Source of the DNA: Candidatus Corynebacterium faecigallinarum
GTDB taxonomy: Bacteria; Actinomycetota; Actinomycetes; Mycobacteriales; Mycobacteriaceae
Assembly: GCA_019120175.1 (NCBI GenBank)
Contig: DWVP01000004.1
Location: 62,001 to 126,000, forward strand
Reading direction: 5' to 3'
DNA: 64,000 nt
Below the pieces are notes generated by a model. That model was not told the DNA's origin. It did no database searches and saw only the letters and a program-made list of their open reading frames with translations. The position numbers were made by a program, and so were the translations under genes. Shown here piece after piece: positions 45,284 to 54,633 of the stretch (the stretch's first letter is position 1; every line of letters begins with the position of its first letter).

Positions 45284-46123
45284 CTAGGTGTTGACCGAGG
45301 CGGTCTCGATCTTCACCTCGTCGGTCGGTTCACCGTCGCCGCCGTTCTCCTGGTTGGCGTCGGCGTTCTCCTCGATGATGCCGTCGAGGGTCTCCAGGCC
45401 GTCCTCGGAGATGGTGCCGAAGATGGTGTAGTTGTTGGGCAGCTGCGACTCGTCGGCGACCAGGAAGAACTGTGAGCCGTTGGTGTTGGGACCGGAGTTG
45501 GCCATCGCCAGCACACCACGGGTGTACAGGCCCTCCTCCTCGACCTGCTCGCCGTCCTCGTTCCAGCGCGGGTACTCGTCGGGGAAGGTGTAGCCCGGAC
45601 CGCCGGCACCGGAGCCGGAGGGGTCACCGCACTGCAGGATCTTCATGCCCTCGCTGACCACCACGCGGTGGCACACGGTGTCGTCGTAGAAGGACTCGGA
45701 GACCAGGTGCTCGAAGGAGTTCGCGGCACAGGGTGCCTGGGAGTGGTCCACGCTCACGCCGATGTCACCCTTGTTGGTGGCGAGGGTGAGGTCAGTGCTG
45801 CCGTCGGTGCGCAGGTCGTCGGCGGAGGGCATCGAGACCTCCTTGGCGGCCTCTTCGCCTTCGGTGTACTCGCAGTCCAGCGGACCCTCGTCGACGGCCT
45901 CGGAGGTCTCGGTCTCGTCGGGGAACTCTTCGTCGGCGAGGGTGTCTTGGTCGTCGCCGCCGCGGGTGGCGGCGAACCAGATGCCGCCGACCAGTCCGAT
46001 CAGGACGACCAGGGTCGCCAGGGTGACGCCCAGTGGGCGCATCTTCTCGCGGCGGGAACGTGTCTTCAGTTCCTTCTCGAGGTTCTTCAGCGCCGCGTCG
46101 CGGCGGGAGGAGTTGTCGGACAA
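45284..46123 (-). CDS. Membrane-anchored peptidyl-prolyl cis-trans isomerase (cyclophilin)
   Basis: A cyclophilin of about 279 residues, probably helping folding outside the membrane. It begins [21 protein letters not shown], a basic coiled N-terminus, then one transmembrane helix ([19 protein letters not shown]), an acidic linker, and the cyclophilin core: [19 protein letters not shown] (catalytic Arg), [20 protein letters not shown] and [10 protein letters not shown]. The start is uncertain; TTG is chosen because the protein matches family N-termini, and GGAG lies just upstream. An earlier ATG would add a peptide without similarity. Its neighbours rel and an MBL-fold gene match M. tuberculosis. 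Confidence 0.88.
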   Translation of the reverse strand: MSDNSSRRDAALKNLEKELKTRSRREKMRPLGVTLATLVVLIGLVGGIWFAATRGGDDQDTLADEEFPDETETSEAVDEGPLDCEYTEGEEAAKEVSMPSADDLRTDGSTDLTLATNKGDIGVSVDHSQAPCAANSFEHLVSESFYDDTVCHRVVVSEGMKILQCGDPSGSGAGGPGYTFPDEYPRWNEDGEQVEEEGLYTRGVLAMANSGPNTNGSQFFLVADESQLPNNYTIFGTISEDGLETLDGIIEENADANQENGGDGEPTDEVKIETASVNT

Positions 46124-46237
46124 AGCTCCGGGGCCCTTCCTTTGAGGTGTGGGTCGTACTTCCAGCGTTCCATTGTTCCATCCCGACCCCTCGGACTCCA
46201 CCATTGATGTCGCCGTGGCTCGGCCGTGGTGGATCAG

Positions 46238-46250
46238 TAGGATTGTCGCC
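46238..46250 (+). promoter_or_regulatory. -10 box for leaderless MBL-fold gene mRNA
   Basis: TAGGAT (46238-46243) stands 7 bases before the ATG. Confidence 0.55.
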
Positions 46251-46925
46251 ATGTCGACTATCACCGTGGAGAGCCAGCCGGCCGGGCCGCTGGACACCAA
46301 CTGCGTCATCGTTCACGACGGTTCCGAGGCCACCGTCATCGACCCGGGGATGGGGGCTGCGGAGTTCGTAGCCGCTGTGGTGGAGCGCGACGGGGTGACC
46401 GTCACGCAGGTCGTCCTGACCCACGGGCACATCGACCACGTGCGTGACCTGCCGGAGGTGCAGTCAACCTACAGTGTGCCGTCCTACATGCATCCGGCCG
46501 ACCAGCCGTGGCTGACGGCGGAGGCGCTCTCGGCGATGGGTCCGCTGGGTGAGATGCACGACACCGGCTCGATGGAGACCCCGGCGGTGCCGACCCCGTT
46601 CGCTGACGGTGATGTGCTGACCATGGGCGGTGTGGAGTTCACCGCCCACCTCATGCCGGGGCATTCACCGGGCTCGGTGATGTTCCGCGCCGAGGAGGTC
46701 AATGGTGCGGGCCTGGTGCTCGGCGGGGACGTCCTGTTCCGTGGCGGGGTGGGACGCACCGACCTGCCGTTGTCGGACCCGGCGGCGATGGTGGAGAGTC
46801 TGCGCCGGATCGTCGCCGAGGATTCGCCTTTCGTCGACACCGACGTTGTCCTCCCAGGTCACGGACCCTCTACCACGGTGGGGAGGGAGAAGGCCGAGAA
46901 CGGATTCCTGCAGGGTATAGTCTGA
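46251..46925 (+). CDS. Metallo-beta-lactamase-fold hydrolase (glyoxalase II-like)
   Basis: A metal-dependent hydrolase of 224 residues. The metal-binding HxHxDH motif is visible as [10 protein letters not shown] (near 64), with further ligand residues in [11 protein letters not shown] (near 138), [14 protein letters not shown] (near 160) and [12 protein letters not shown] near the C-terminus. The fold and the GRTDLPLSD segment place it near hydroxyacylglutathione hydrolases, but corynebacteria use mycothiol, so the real substrate is open. It lies between the cyclophilin and hisS as in M. tuberculosis. Confidence 0.9.
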   Translation: MSTITVESQPAGPLDTNCVIVHDGSEATVIDPGMGAAEFVAAVVERDGVTVTQVVLTHGHIDHVRDLPEVQSTYSVPSYMHPADQPWLTAEALSAMGPLGEMHDTGSMETPAVPTPFADGDVLTMGGVEFTAHLMPGHSPGSVMFRAEEVNGAGLVLGGDVLFRGGVGRTDLPLSDPAAMVESLRRIVAEDSPFVDTDVVLPGHGPSTTVGREKAENGFLQGIV

Positions 46926-46929
46926 TTCC
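46916..46929 (+). promoter_or_regulatory. -10 box for leaderless hisS mRNA
   Basis: TATAGT (46916-46921) overlaps the end of the MBL-fold gene and lies 8 bases before the hisS GTG. Confidence 0.55.
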
Positions 46930-48228
46930 GTGAGTGACTCCAGTAACGCTTCCCCTGTCCAGTCGTTCTCCGGCCCGAAGGGGGTGCCGGACTACGTTCC
47001 CCCGGCATCCTCGTCGTTCCATGCTGTGCGCAGCACCTTCGAGCAGGTTATCCACAACTCGGGGTACGGGCACATCGAGCTGCCGGTGTTCGAGGACACC
47101 GCGCTGTTCGCCCGCGGTGTGGGGGAGTCCACCGACGTGGTCTCCAAGGAGATGTACACCTTCGCCGACCGTGGTGGGCGTTCGGTGACGTTGCGTCCGG
47201 AGGGCACCGCCGGGGTGATGCGTTCGGTGATCGAGCACAACCTGGACCGCGGCCAGCTTCCGGTGAAGCTGACGTATTCGGGCCCGTTCTTCCGCTACGA
47301 GCGTCCGCAGGCCGGACGCTACCGCCAGCTGCAGCAGGTCGGCGTCGAGGCCATCGGTGTGGACGATCCGGCGTTGGACGCCGAGGTCGTGGCCCTGGGC
47401 GACCGGTGTTTCCGTGCCCTGGGACTGTCCGGCTTCCGCCTGGAGCTCACCAGTCTGGGTGACGACACCTGCCGTCCGGCCTACCGGCAGAAGCTGCAGG
47501 ACTTCCTGCTGGCACTGCCGTTGGACGAGGAGACCCGTCAGCGGGCGCAGATCAACCCGCTGCGGGTGCTCGATGACAAGCGTCCTGAGGTCCAGGAGAT
47601 GCTGGTGGACGCCCCACTGATGCCGGACAACCTGTCGGCGTCTGCCCGGGAGCATTTCGAGACGGTCACCGGCCTGCTCGACGACATGGGTGTCGAGTAC
47701 ACCCTGAACCCGCGGCTGGTCCGCGGCCTGGACTACTACACCAAGACCTGCTTCGAGTTCGTCCACGACGGACTCGGCGCGCAGTCCGGTATCGGTGGGG
47801 GCGGACGCTACGACGGCCTGATGGCCCAGCTCGGCGGCCAGGACCTCTCCGGTATCGGCTTCGGCCTGGGGGTCGACCGCACTGTGCTGGCTCTGGAGAC
47901 CGAGGGCGTGTCTCCGGTGACCGGACGCCGGGTGGATGTCTACGGCGTGCCGATGGGTGTCGAGGCCAAGAAGCGCATGTCCGTGATCGTCGACCGGCTG
48001 CGCCGGGCAGGCGTGAGTGCCGACATGTCCTACGGCGACCGTGGTCTGAAGGGTGCCATGAAGGGCGCCGACCGTGCTGGCGCACTGTACGCGCTGGTGC
48101 TCGGGGAGAATGAGCTGGAGGCCGGCACCGTGGTGTTGCGCAACCTCGCCAACCGCGAGCAGCAGGAGATCGCAGCCGAGGACGTGGTCCAGGCGGTTCG
48201 TACTTCCCTTGAGGTTGGGAAAAGTTAG
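46930..48228 (+). CDS. hisS: Histidyl-tRNA synthetase
   Basis: It charges tRNA-His. The 432-residue class II enzyme shows motif 1 with [20 protein letters not shown], motif 2 ([19 protein letters not shown], near 120), the histidine-specific signature [15 protein letters not shown], and motif 3 ([15 protein letters not shown], near 307), then the anticodon-binding domain. It starts 4 bases after the previous stop at a GTG that matches the family length. Confidence 0.97.
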   Translation: MSDSSNASPVQSFSGPKGVPDYVPPASSSFHAVRSTFEQVIHNSGYGHIELPVFEDTALFARGVGESTDVVSKEMYTFADRGGRSVTLRPEGTAGVMRSVIEHNLDRGQLPVKLTYSGPFFRYERPQAGRYRQLQQVGVEAIGVDDPALDAEVVALGDRCFRALGLSGFRLELTSLGDDTCRPAYRQKLQDFLLALPLDEETRQRAQINPLRVLDDKRPEVQEMLVDAPLMPDNLSASAREHFETVTGLLDDMGVEYTLNPRLVRGLDYYTKTCFEFVHDGLGAQSGIGGGGRYDGLMAQLGGQDLSGIGFGLGVDRTVLALETEGVSPVTGRRVDVYGVPMGVEAKKRMSVIVDRLRRAGVSADMSYGDRGLKGAMKGADRAGALYALVLGENELEAGTVVLRNLANREQQEIAAEDVVQAVRTSLEVGKS

Positions 48229-48234
48229 CAGATC

Positions 48235-48240
48235 TAAGAT
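48235..48240 (+). promoter_or_regulatory. -10 element upstream of the choline cassette
   Basis: TAAGAT lies 64 bases before the BCCT transporter GTG and just after the hisS stop. It is in an AT-rich gap and may start the three-gene choline operon; no clear -35. Confidence 0.4.
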
Positions 48241-48303
48241 AACGTCGGAAAGGACAACAGGAGACTGACCATAAGCTCATAGCGAGCTGACAAGGAGATT
48301 TTC

Positions 48304-50514
48304 GTGGCGACACCCCCGACAGATGAACCCTCCGAGCCGACGGCAGATGACCCCGGGGGCGACGCTGGAACGACCTCAACGAAACCGGTCTCGGCGAAGG
48401 TGAACTGGCCGGTGTTCTCCACGGCCTCGGTGATCATCATCGCCTTCGTCATCTGGGCGTGGCTGGCTCCAGACTCGGCCGACACCGTGATCAACACCGC
48501 CAAGGACTGGATCGCCACGAACCTGGGTTGGTACTACGTTCTCACCGCCGGCGTGGTCGTGATGTTCGTCCTGATCATCGCGGTTCGTCGAACAGGAAAC
48601 ACCAAACTCGGTCCGGACCATTCCCAGCCACGCTTCGGTCTGTTCACCTGGGGCGCGATGCTGTTTGCCGCAGGCATCGGTGTGGACCTGATGTTCTTCG
48701 GGATTTCCGGCCCAGCCACGAACTTCCTCACTCCGCCAGAGGGCCTGGAGCTGTCCGATGAGGCAGCACGGATGGCCCCGCTGTGGACGATGTTCCACTA
48801 CGGTATTCCCGGTTGGGCGATGTACGCCCTGATGGGCATGGCCTTTGGCCTGTTCGCCTACCGCTACCACATGCCGCTGAGTATCCGGTCGGCCCTCGCC
48901 CCGGTCTTCGGCCGCCGAATCCGTGGGCCGGTGGGACACGGTGTGGAGATCGCCGCAGTCATCGGCACGATCTTCGGCATCGCGGTGTCCCTGGGGATCG
49001 GTGTGGTGTTCATCAACTACGGGTTGGCGGAGATCTTCGGAATTCCGAACAACATCGGGATTCAGATCGGCTTGATCGGCTTGTCCGTGGTGATCACCAT
49101 CGTGTCCACCGTCTCTGGTGTGGACAAAGGAATTCGGCGGCTCTCCGAGCTCAATGTATGGCTTGCCGTGGCCTTGATGGTGTGGATCCTTGTGACAGGT
49201 AAGACTGCCGACCTTCTCAACGCCCTGGTGCAGAACATCGGTGACTTTATCTCGAAGTTCCCCGGCATGATCCTCAACACCTTCGCCTACACCGACGGGG
49301 TCGAGGAGTATCCGGCCGACCAGTGGCTGGGGGACTGGACCCTGTTTTTCTGGGCCTGGTGGATTGCGTGGGCACCGTTCGTCGGACTGTTCCTGGCCCG
49401 CATCTCGCGCGGCAGGACGTTGCGCCAGTTCATCCTCGGCGTCCTGATCATTCCGTTTACCTTCATCCTGGTCTGGATCTCTATTTTCGGCAATGCTGCA
49501 CTCGGTTTCTTCCGCGAGGGCGGTGCGGCGAACGAGGAGTTCCTCAACACTGCGGTGGAGACCCCGGAGTCCGGCTTCTTCCTCCTTCTCCAGCAGTATC
49601 CCGGAGCGACTTTCGCTGTCGCCCTCGCCTCGCTCACCGGCCTGCTGTTCTACGTGACCTCGGCAGACTCCGGTTCGCTGGTCATGGCGAAGATGACCTC
49701 CGTTCCGGACGAGAGTTCCGCTACCGACACCGACGGTCCTCCCTGGCTGCGCATCGTGTGGGCGGTGATCACCGGTGCACTGACGCTGGTCATGCTGCTC
49801 ATCGGTGGGGTGTACACCCTCCAGGCGGCGACTGTGCTGATCGGGCTTCCGTTCTCGGTGATCATGTACCTGCTGATGTACAGCATCTGGAAGGTCCTCA
49901 GTGCGGAAGCCTACTGGCTGGATTCGCGACGGTTGTCACTGCCGGGAGCGTTGTCGGACCGCACCGGTACCCCGCAGCCGCGACTGGCGTGGCGAAACCG
50001 ACTCAAACGGCGGATGAGTTTCCCCACGGCCGCCGAGACCGAGGAGTACGTGGTGAACACGGCCATCCCGGCAATCGAGGAGGTCGCGGCAGAACTCAAG
50101 GAGCTTGGGCTGGACGTGACCTGCAAGACAGGTAATCACCCGGAGTACCCGATCCGTTTCATCGACCTGATTGTCGCGTTCCCTGGACAGGACGACTTCA
50201 AATACCAGGCATATCCGGTCCCGGGGCAGGTACCGAACTTCGCTGTGAACCTGAATGTTGAACAAGACACCTACTTCACACTCGAGATCTTCTCAGCCAC
50301 CGGTTCGCGCGGACACAACATTCTGGGATACTCGAAGGAGCAGGTCATCGCTGATGTTCTTGATGCCTATGACCTGCATCTGGAGTACATGACGTTGACC
50401 GGGGACGGCGGAACGCCGACCCGTGAGGTCCATGCCGTTGCCCCGGAGTTGTGGATCGAGGACGTTCCTGAGCGTGACAAGCGACAGAACGAAGCAACAG
50501 AAGGAGAGAAGTAG
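48304..50514 (+). CDS. betT: BCCT-family transporter, likely choline (BetT-like)
   Basis: A sodium or proton-coupled transporter of 736 residues with twelve helices. The signature segments GAMLFAAGIGVDLMFFGISG (near 117) and WTMFHYGIPGWAMYALMG are BCCT-specific, and WTLFFWAWWIAWAPFVGLFL is the conserved TM8 region near the substrate aromatic box. The cytosolic C-terminal domain of about 180 residues, starting FPTAAETEEYV, is of the BetT type, known to sense osmotic state in other bacteria. AAGGAG precedes the GTG by 7 bases. The cotranscribed dehydrogenase and oxidase make choline the likely substrate. Confidence 0.88.
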   Translation: MATPPTDEPSEPTADDPGGDAGTTSTKPVSAKVNWPVFSTASVIIIAFVIWAWLAPDSADTVINTAKDWIATNLGWYYVLTAGVVVMFVLIIAVRRTGNTKLGPDHSQPRFGLFTWGAMLFAAGIGVDLMFFGISGPATNFLTPPEGLELSDEAARMAPLWTMFHYGIPGWAMYALMGMAFGLFAYRYHMPLSIRSALAPVFGRRIRGPVGHGVEIAAVIGTIFGIAVSLGIGVVFINYGLAEIFGIPNNIGIQIGLIGLSVVITIVSTVSGVDKGIRRLSELNVWLAVALMVWILVTGKTADLLNALVQNIGDFISKFPGMILNTFAYTDGVEEYPADQWLGDWTLFFWAWWIAWAPFVGLFLARISRGRTLRQFILGVLIIPFTFILVWISIFGNAALGFFREGGAANEEFLNTAVETPESGFFLLLQQYPGATFAVALASLTGLLFYVTSADSGSLVMAKMTSVPDESSATDTDGPPWLRIVWAVITGALTLVMLLIGGVYTLQAATVLIGLPFSVIMYLLMYSIWKVLSAEAYWLDSRRLSLPGALSDRTGTPQPRLAWRNRLKRRMSFPTAAETEEYVVNTAIPAIEEVAAELKELGLDVTCKTGNHPEYPIRFIDLIVAFPGQDDFKYQAYPVPGQVPNFAVNLNVEQDTYFTLEIFSATGSRGHNILGYSKEQVIADVLDAYDLHLEYMTLTGDGGTPTREVHAVAPELWIEDVPERDKRQNEATEGEK

Positions 50515-50515
50515 C

Positions 50516-52009
50516 ATGGCTGAAACCACTGTGACCGGGCCAGAGACGCTGTACATCGAGGGGACGTGGGTGGCGTCCTCGGATGGTGGAACACGTACCG
50601 TGACCTGTCCGGCGGACGGGGAAGTGGTGGGAGTGGTGTCGGAGGCGACTTCCGCTGACACCGAGAAAGCCATCGCGGCTGCCCGTCGGGCTTTCGATTC
50701 CGGTGTGTGGTCGTCGGTGCCCGCCGGTGAGCGTGGCGACTTCCTGCTCAAGGTTGCCGATGCCTTGGTCGAGCGCAAGGATGAGTTCGCCCGCGCCGAG
50801 GCCCTGGACACCGGAAAACGCCTGGTCGAGGCAGAGGGCGACATCGACGACATCACGAACTGCTTCCGGTACTTCGGCAAGATCGCCGACCATAACCCTG
50901 GCCGCCTCGTCGATGCCGGAGATCGGTCGGTCATCTCCACCGTGGTCTATGAGCCGGTGGGTGTCTGCGGGATGATCACCCCGTGGAACTTCCCACTGCT
51001 GCAGGCGTCCTGGAAAATCGCCCCGGCGATCGCCGCAGGTAACTCCTTCGTCCTGAAACCTGCGGAACTGACGCCGCACACCGGCATCCTGATCATGGAC
51101 GTCCTCGACAAACTCGGACTGCCGGCCGGGGTAGCGAATCTCGTTCTGGGCGCGGGCGCGGAAGCCGGAGCCCCGTTGTCGTCCCACCCGGACGTGGACA
51201 TGGTCTCTTTCACCGGCGGTCTGGTCACCGGACGTCGCATCGCCGAGGCTGCGGCACCGACAGTGAAGAAGGTGGCGCTTGAACTCGGTGGCAAGAACCC
51301 CAATGTCGTGTTCGCCGACGCTGACTTCGACGCTGCCCTCGACAACGCCCTCAACGCCGGATTCCTGGATTCCGGCCTGGTGTGCTCGGCAGGGACCCGT
51401 CTGATCGTGCAGGACACGATCAAGGAGAAGTTCGTCGACGAGCTCGTCCGGCGTGCCGAGGGCATTGTCCTCGGCGGGCCGTTCGATGACACGGCCGAGG
51501 CCGGTCCTCTGATCTCCGAGGAGCACCGCGACAAGGTCACCGACTACGTCAATCGTGGTGTCGAGGCAGGTGCCGTCCTGCGCACCGGCGGAAACTGGGG
51601 CGGCCCGGACTTGGAGAAGGGCTGCTTCTACCGCCCCACGGTGCTGGACAACTGCACCAGTGACAACCCGGCCGTCGTCGAGGAAGGCTTCGGTCCCGTG
51701 ATCACCGTGGAAACCTTCACGACCGAGGAGGAAGCGGTCACGATCGCCAACGACACCGAATACGGTCTGGCCGGTGCGGTCTGGACGTCCAACCGTGGGG
51801 TGGCCAACCGGGTGTCCCGTGCACTACGGCACGGCACGATCTGGATCAACGACTACCACCCCTATGTCCCGCAGGCGGAGTGGGGTGGTTTCAAGGCGTC
51901 CGGCAACGGCCGTGAGTTGGGGCACACCGGTCTCGAGGAGTACCGGGAGGCCAAGCACATCTACGAGAACACCGAACCAGCCGCGACCGGTTGGTTCCCG
52001 GCAAAGTAA
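50516..52009 (+). CDS. betB: Betaine aldehyde dehydrogenase
   Basis: An NAD(P)-dependent aldehyde dehydrogenase of 497 residues that converts betaine aldehyde to glycine betaine. Seen: GMITPWNFPLLQASWKIAPA (cofactor-binding fold), the general-base Glu in VALELGGKNPNVVF (near 265), and the catalytic Cys in GLVCSAGTRLIV (near 300), then GFGPVITVETF and the C-terminal SGNGRELGHTGLEEY. AAGGAGAG precedes the ATG, which is 1 base after the transporter stop. It could act on another aldehyde, but its place between a choline transporter and a choline oxidase-like gene makes the assignment good. Confidence 0.92.
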   Translation: MAETTVTGPETLYIEGTWVASSDGGTRTVTCPADGEVVGVVSEATSADTEKAIAAARRAFDSGVWSSVPAGERGDFLLKVADALVERKDEFARAEALDTGKRLVEAEGDIDDITNCFRYFGKIADHNPGRLVDAGDRSVISTVVYEPVGVCGMITPWNFPLLQASWKIAPAIAAGNSFVLKPAELTPHTGILIMDVLDKLGLPAGVANLVLGAGAEAGAPLSSHPDVDMVSFTGGLVTGRRIAEAAAPTVKKVALELGGKNPNVVFADADFDAALDNALNAGFLDSGLVCSAGTRLIVQDTIKEKFVDELVRRAEGIVLGGPFDDTAEAGPLISEEHRDKVTDYVNRGVEAGAVLRTGGNWGGPDLEKGCFYRPTVLDNCTSDNPAVVEEGFGPVITVETFTTEEEAVTIANDTEYGLAGAVWTSNRGVANRVSRALRHGTIWINDYHPYVPQAEWGGFKASGNGRELGHTGLEEYREAKHIYENTEPAATGWFPAK

Positions 52010-52034
52010 GAGAAACACAGGAGACACAGGAGAC

Positions 52035-53603
52035 ATGGGAGATACCGTGCGTGACAACTACGACTACATCGTCGTCGGGGCCGGCTCGTCCGGCGCTGTC
52101 GTGGCCGCCCGACTCAGCGAGGATCCGGAAGTGACCGTCGCACTTATCGAGGCCGGCCCCACCGACGTCGACAAGCCGGAGGTCCTCAACCTCGACGAGT
52201 GGCCCGGACTGCTGGAGTCCGGCTATGACTGGGACTACCCGATCGAACCGCAGGAGAACGGTAACTCCTTCATGCGTCACGCCCGCGCCAAGGTGCTCGG
52301 CGGATGTTCGTCCCACAACTCCTGCATCGCCTTCCACACCCCGGCACAGGACCTGGACAACTGGGTGACCCTGGGGGCCACCGGCTGGGACTCGGAGACC
52401 GTCCTTCCGCTGATCAAGCGTCTCGAGAACAATGAGCGCGGGGGAGACCACCACGGCCACGATGGCCCGGTGCGCCTTCGCTCGGCGAACTCCGGTGACC
52501 CGGTCGGCGCGGCTGTCCTCAAGGCCTGTGAGGAGCAGGGGCTGCCTACCGTCCCCTTCAACGAGGGTGAGACGGTCAACCATGGTGCGGACTGGTTCCA
52601 GATCAACGCCAGCGACGAGGGAACCCGAGGTTCATCCTCGGTGTCCTACCTGCACCCGATCCTGGACCGGGATAATCTGGACATCCTCACCGACCGCCAG
52701 GTCTCGCGTGTGCTGATCGAGGACGGTACGGCAACCGGCATCGAGTACCTGGACAACCCCTTCGGTCGACTCAAGACCCTCGACGCCAACCGGGAGGTCA
52801 TCGTGTCTGCCGGGGCCATCGACAGTCCGAAGCTGTTGATGCTCTCCGGTATCGGTCCGGCCGATCATCTCGCCGAGTTCGGTATCGACGTCCTGGTGGA
52901 CAGCCCCGGGGTCGGATCCCACCTGCAGGACCACCCGGAGGCCGTGATCTCCTGGGAGTCGAAGGTTCCTATGACAAGGAACTCGTCCCAGTGGTGGGAG
53001 ATCGGTGTCTTCACCCAGGTCGACGAGGGGGGTGCCAGCGGCCTGGGGTTGCCTGACCTGATGATGCACTACGGTTCCATGCCTTTCGACATGCACACTC
53101 GACGCCAGGGGTACCCGACGGCAGACGAGTCCTTCTGCCTGACCCCGAACATCACACATTCCAAGGGCCGGGGTACTGTCCGTCTGCGCTCGACCGACTT
53201 CCGCGACAAGCCGAAGGTCGATCCCCGGTATTTCACCGACGAGGAGGGCTACGACATGCACATCGCAGTGGAGGGCATCAAGCTCGCCCGCAAGATAGCC
53301 GCGCAGCCAGCTCTTTCCGAGTACACCGGACGTGAACTCTTCCCGGGCGAAGATGTCCAGTCCGACGAGGACATCGCCGACTACGTCTCAAAGACCCACA
53401 ACACGGTCTATCACCCGGCGGGCACGGTGCGCATGGGCGCGGTCGACGACGACCAGTCGCCGCTGGACCCGGAGCTGAAGGTCAAGGGTGTCACCGGTCT
53501 TCGTGTGGTGGATGCCTCGGTGATGCCGCAGCTGACCGCGGTGAACCCGAACATCACCTGCTACCTGATCGGGGAGCGGGCCGCAGACCTGATTCGTGGC
53601 TAG
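52035..53603 (+). CDS. GMC flavoprotein, probable choline oxidase (CodA-like)
   Basis: It oxidises choline to betaine aldehyde, and possibly on to betaine, using O2. Of 522 residues, the N-terminus YDYIVVGAGSSGAVVAARLSE binds FAD. Residues known in Arthrobacter choline oxidase are present: His94 in GGCSSHNSC at the FAD-linking histidine, Glu302 in QDHPEAV (choline ammonium site), His345 in MMHYGS, Val458 and His460 in NTVYHPAG, and Asn506 in NPNIT. This points to an oxygen-using oxidase rather than a membrane BetA dehydrogenase. The ATG is in frame with a 9-bp GGAGACACA repeat upstream; a GTG 12 bases later has its own GGGAG. Its stop directly abuts the next convergent gene. Confidence 0.88.
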   Translation: MGDTVRDNYDYIVVGAGSSGAVVAARLSEDPEVTVALIEAGPTDVDKPEVLNLDEWPGLLESGYDWDYPIEPQENGNSFMRHARAKVLGGCSSHNSCIAFHTPAQDLDNWVTLGATGWDSETVLPLIKRLENNERGGDHHGHDGPVRLRSANSGDPVGAAVLKACEEQGLPTVPFNEGETVNHGADWFQINASDEGTRGSSSVSYLHPILDRDNLDILTDRQVSRVLIEDGTATGIEYLDNPFGRLKTLDANREVIVSAGAIDSPKLLMLSGIGPADHLAEFGIDVLVDSPGVGSHLQDHPEAVISWESKVPMTRNSSQWWEIGVFTQVDEGGASGLGLPDLMMHYGSMPFDMHTRRQGYPTADESFCLTPNITHSKGRGTVRLRSTDFRDKPKVDPRYFTDEEGYDMHIAVEGIKLARKIAAQPALSEYTGRELFPGEDVQSDEDIADYVSKTHNTVYHPAGTVRMGAVDDDQSPLDPELKVKGVTGLRVVDASVMPQLTAVNPNITCYLIGERAADLIRG

Positions 53604-54578
53604 TCACCGCTGGAAGTCCTGCTGGCAGGACGCCACAGTGCCGTTGGTGTAGCCGGTGGTGAACCACTGCTCGCGCTGCTCGGAGGAGCCGTGGGTCCAG
53701 GCGTCCGGGTTGACCTCTGCGCCACTTCCGCTCTGGATGGCGTCATCGCCGATCGCCTGGGCCGAGGTGATCGCCTGGCGGACCTGCTCCTCGGTCACCG
53801 GGTCGAGGACGGCATTGTCGCCCTTGTCGGCGTGCGCGGCCCACACCCCGGCGTAGCAGTCGGCCTGCAGTTCCATCTTCACCGCATTGGAGTCCTCACC
53901 GGGGTCGTCGTAGTCCGACAGTCCGAGGTTTCCCTCCAGGTGCTGGATGTGGTGGCCGAACTCGTGGGCGACGACGTACATCTGGGCGAACGGGCCGTCC
54001 GACCCGCCCATCTGCTTCAGCTGGGGGAAGAAGTCGTCGCCGATGTAGACGGTCTCGTCACCGGGGCAGTAGAACGGGCCGGTCTGGGCGGTGGAGGCGG
54101 TACCGCACCCGGTGTTGACCGTGCCGTCACCGATGGTGATGGCTGGTTCGACGTAGTCGATACCGGCCTGTTCGGGCAGTAGCTCGGTCCACACCTGGTC
54201 GAGGGAGATGGCGGTGCCCTCGATACGGCAGTCATCGTAGTTGTTGGCGTCCTCGGGCGTCTGGCAGTGGTCGAGACTACCGCCGGACTGGCTGGAGACG
54301 TTGCTGTTCTGGCTCCCCCCGTTGCTCCCATTTCCCTGGGTGAACAATCCGAGTCCACCGTTGACGAAGAAGAGGATCGCGCCGACGATGAGGATGCCGG
54401 GGATACCCATGCGCCTGCCCATCCGACTCACGAGCAGCATGGTCAGCAGGTTGCTGCCGCCACCACGGCGGTTGTTGCCACCGCCGAAGCCGGGTCCTCC
54501 GCCACGCCTGCCGCCCCCGCGACTGCCCCCGGACGATGCGCGTTTACCCATGCCGGAGAGATTGTTGTTGAAAGTCAT
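53604..54578 (-). CDS. Neutral zinc metallopeptidase, YpfJ family
   Basis: A single-pass membrane metallopeptidase of 324 residues. The Gly/Arg-rich N-terminus (GGSRGGGRRGGGPGFGGGN, about 18-36) precedes one transmembrane helix (GIPGILIVGAILFFVNGGLGL) and the external peptidase domain with the zinc motif HEFGHH inside VVAHEFGHHIQHLEG (near 223) and the later Glu in MELQADCYAG. The C-terminal NPDAWTHGSSEQREQWFTTGY is family-typical. In C. glutamicum a predicted metalloprotease lies near aspS, from memory. The gene converges on the choline oxidase with no base between stops. Confidence 0.9.
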   Translation of the reverse strand: MTFNNNLSGMGKRASSGGSRGGGRRGGGPGFGGGNNRRGGGSNLLTMLLVSRMGRRMGIPGILIVGAILFFVNGGLGLFTQGNGSNGGSQNSNVSSQSGGSLDHCQTPEDANNYDDCRIEGTAISLDQVWTELLPEQAGIDYVEPAITIGDGTVNTGCGTASTAQTGPFYCPGDETVYIGDDFFPQLKQMGGSDGPFAQMYVVAHEFGHHIQHLEGNLGLSDYDDPGEDSNAVKMELQADCYAGVWAAHADKGDNAVLDPVTEEQVRQAITSAQAIGDDAIQSGSGAEVNPDAWTHGSSEQREQWFTTGYTNGTVASCQQDFQR

Positions 54579-54590
54579 GGATGTAGTGTA
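54579..54590 (-). promoter_or_regulatory. -10 box for leaderless metallopeptidase mRNA
   Basis: On the minus strand TACACT (54585-54590) is 6 bases before the ATG. Confidence 0.45.
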
Positions 54591-54620
54591 GCGGGGGACA
54601 GCGTCGGCTGCGGGTACGTC

Positions 54621-54633
54621 TACAGTGGGCAGC
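54621..54633 (+). promoter_or_regulatory. -10 box for leaderless patatin-like gene mRNA
   Basis: TACAGT (54621-54626) is 7 bases before the ATG. Confidence 0.5.

Noticed and set aside
48304..53603. Complete bet operon with BetI regulator and BetA
   Set aside because: No TetR-type regulator lies nearby and the flavoenzyme matches choline oxidase residues rather than BetA.
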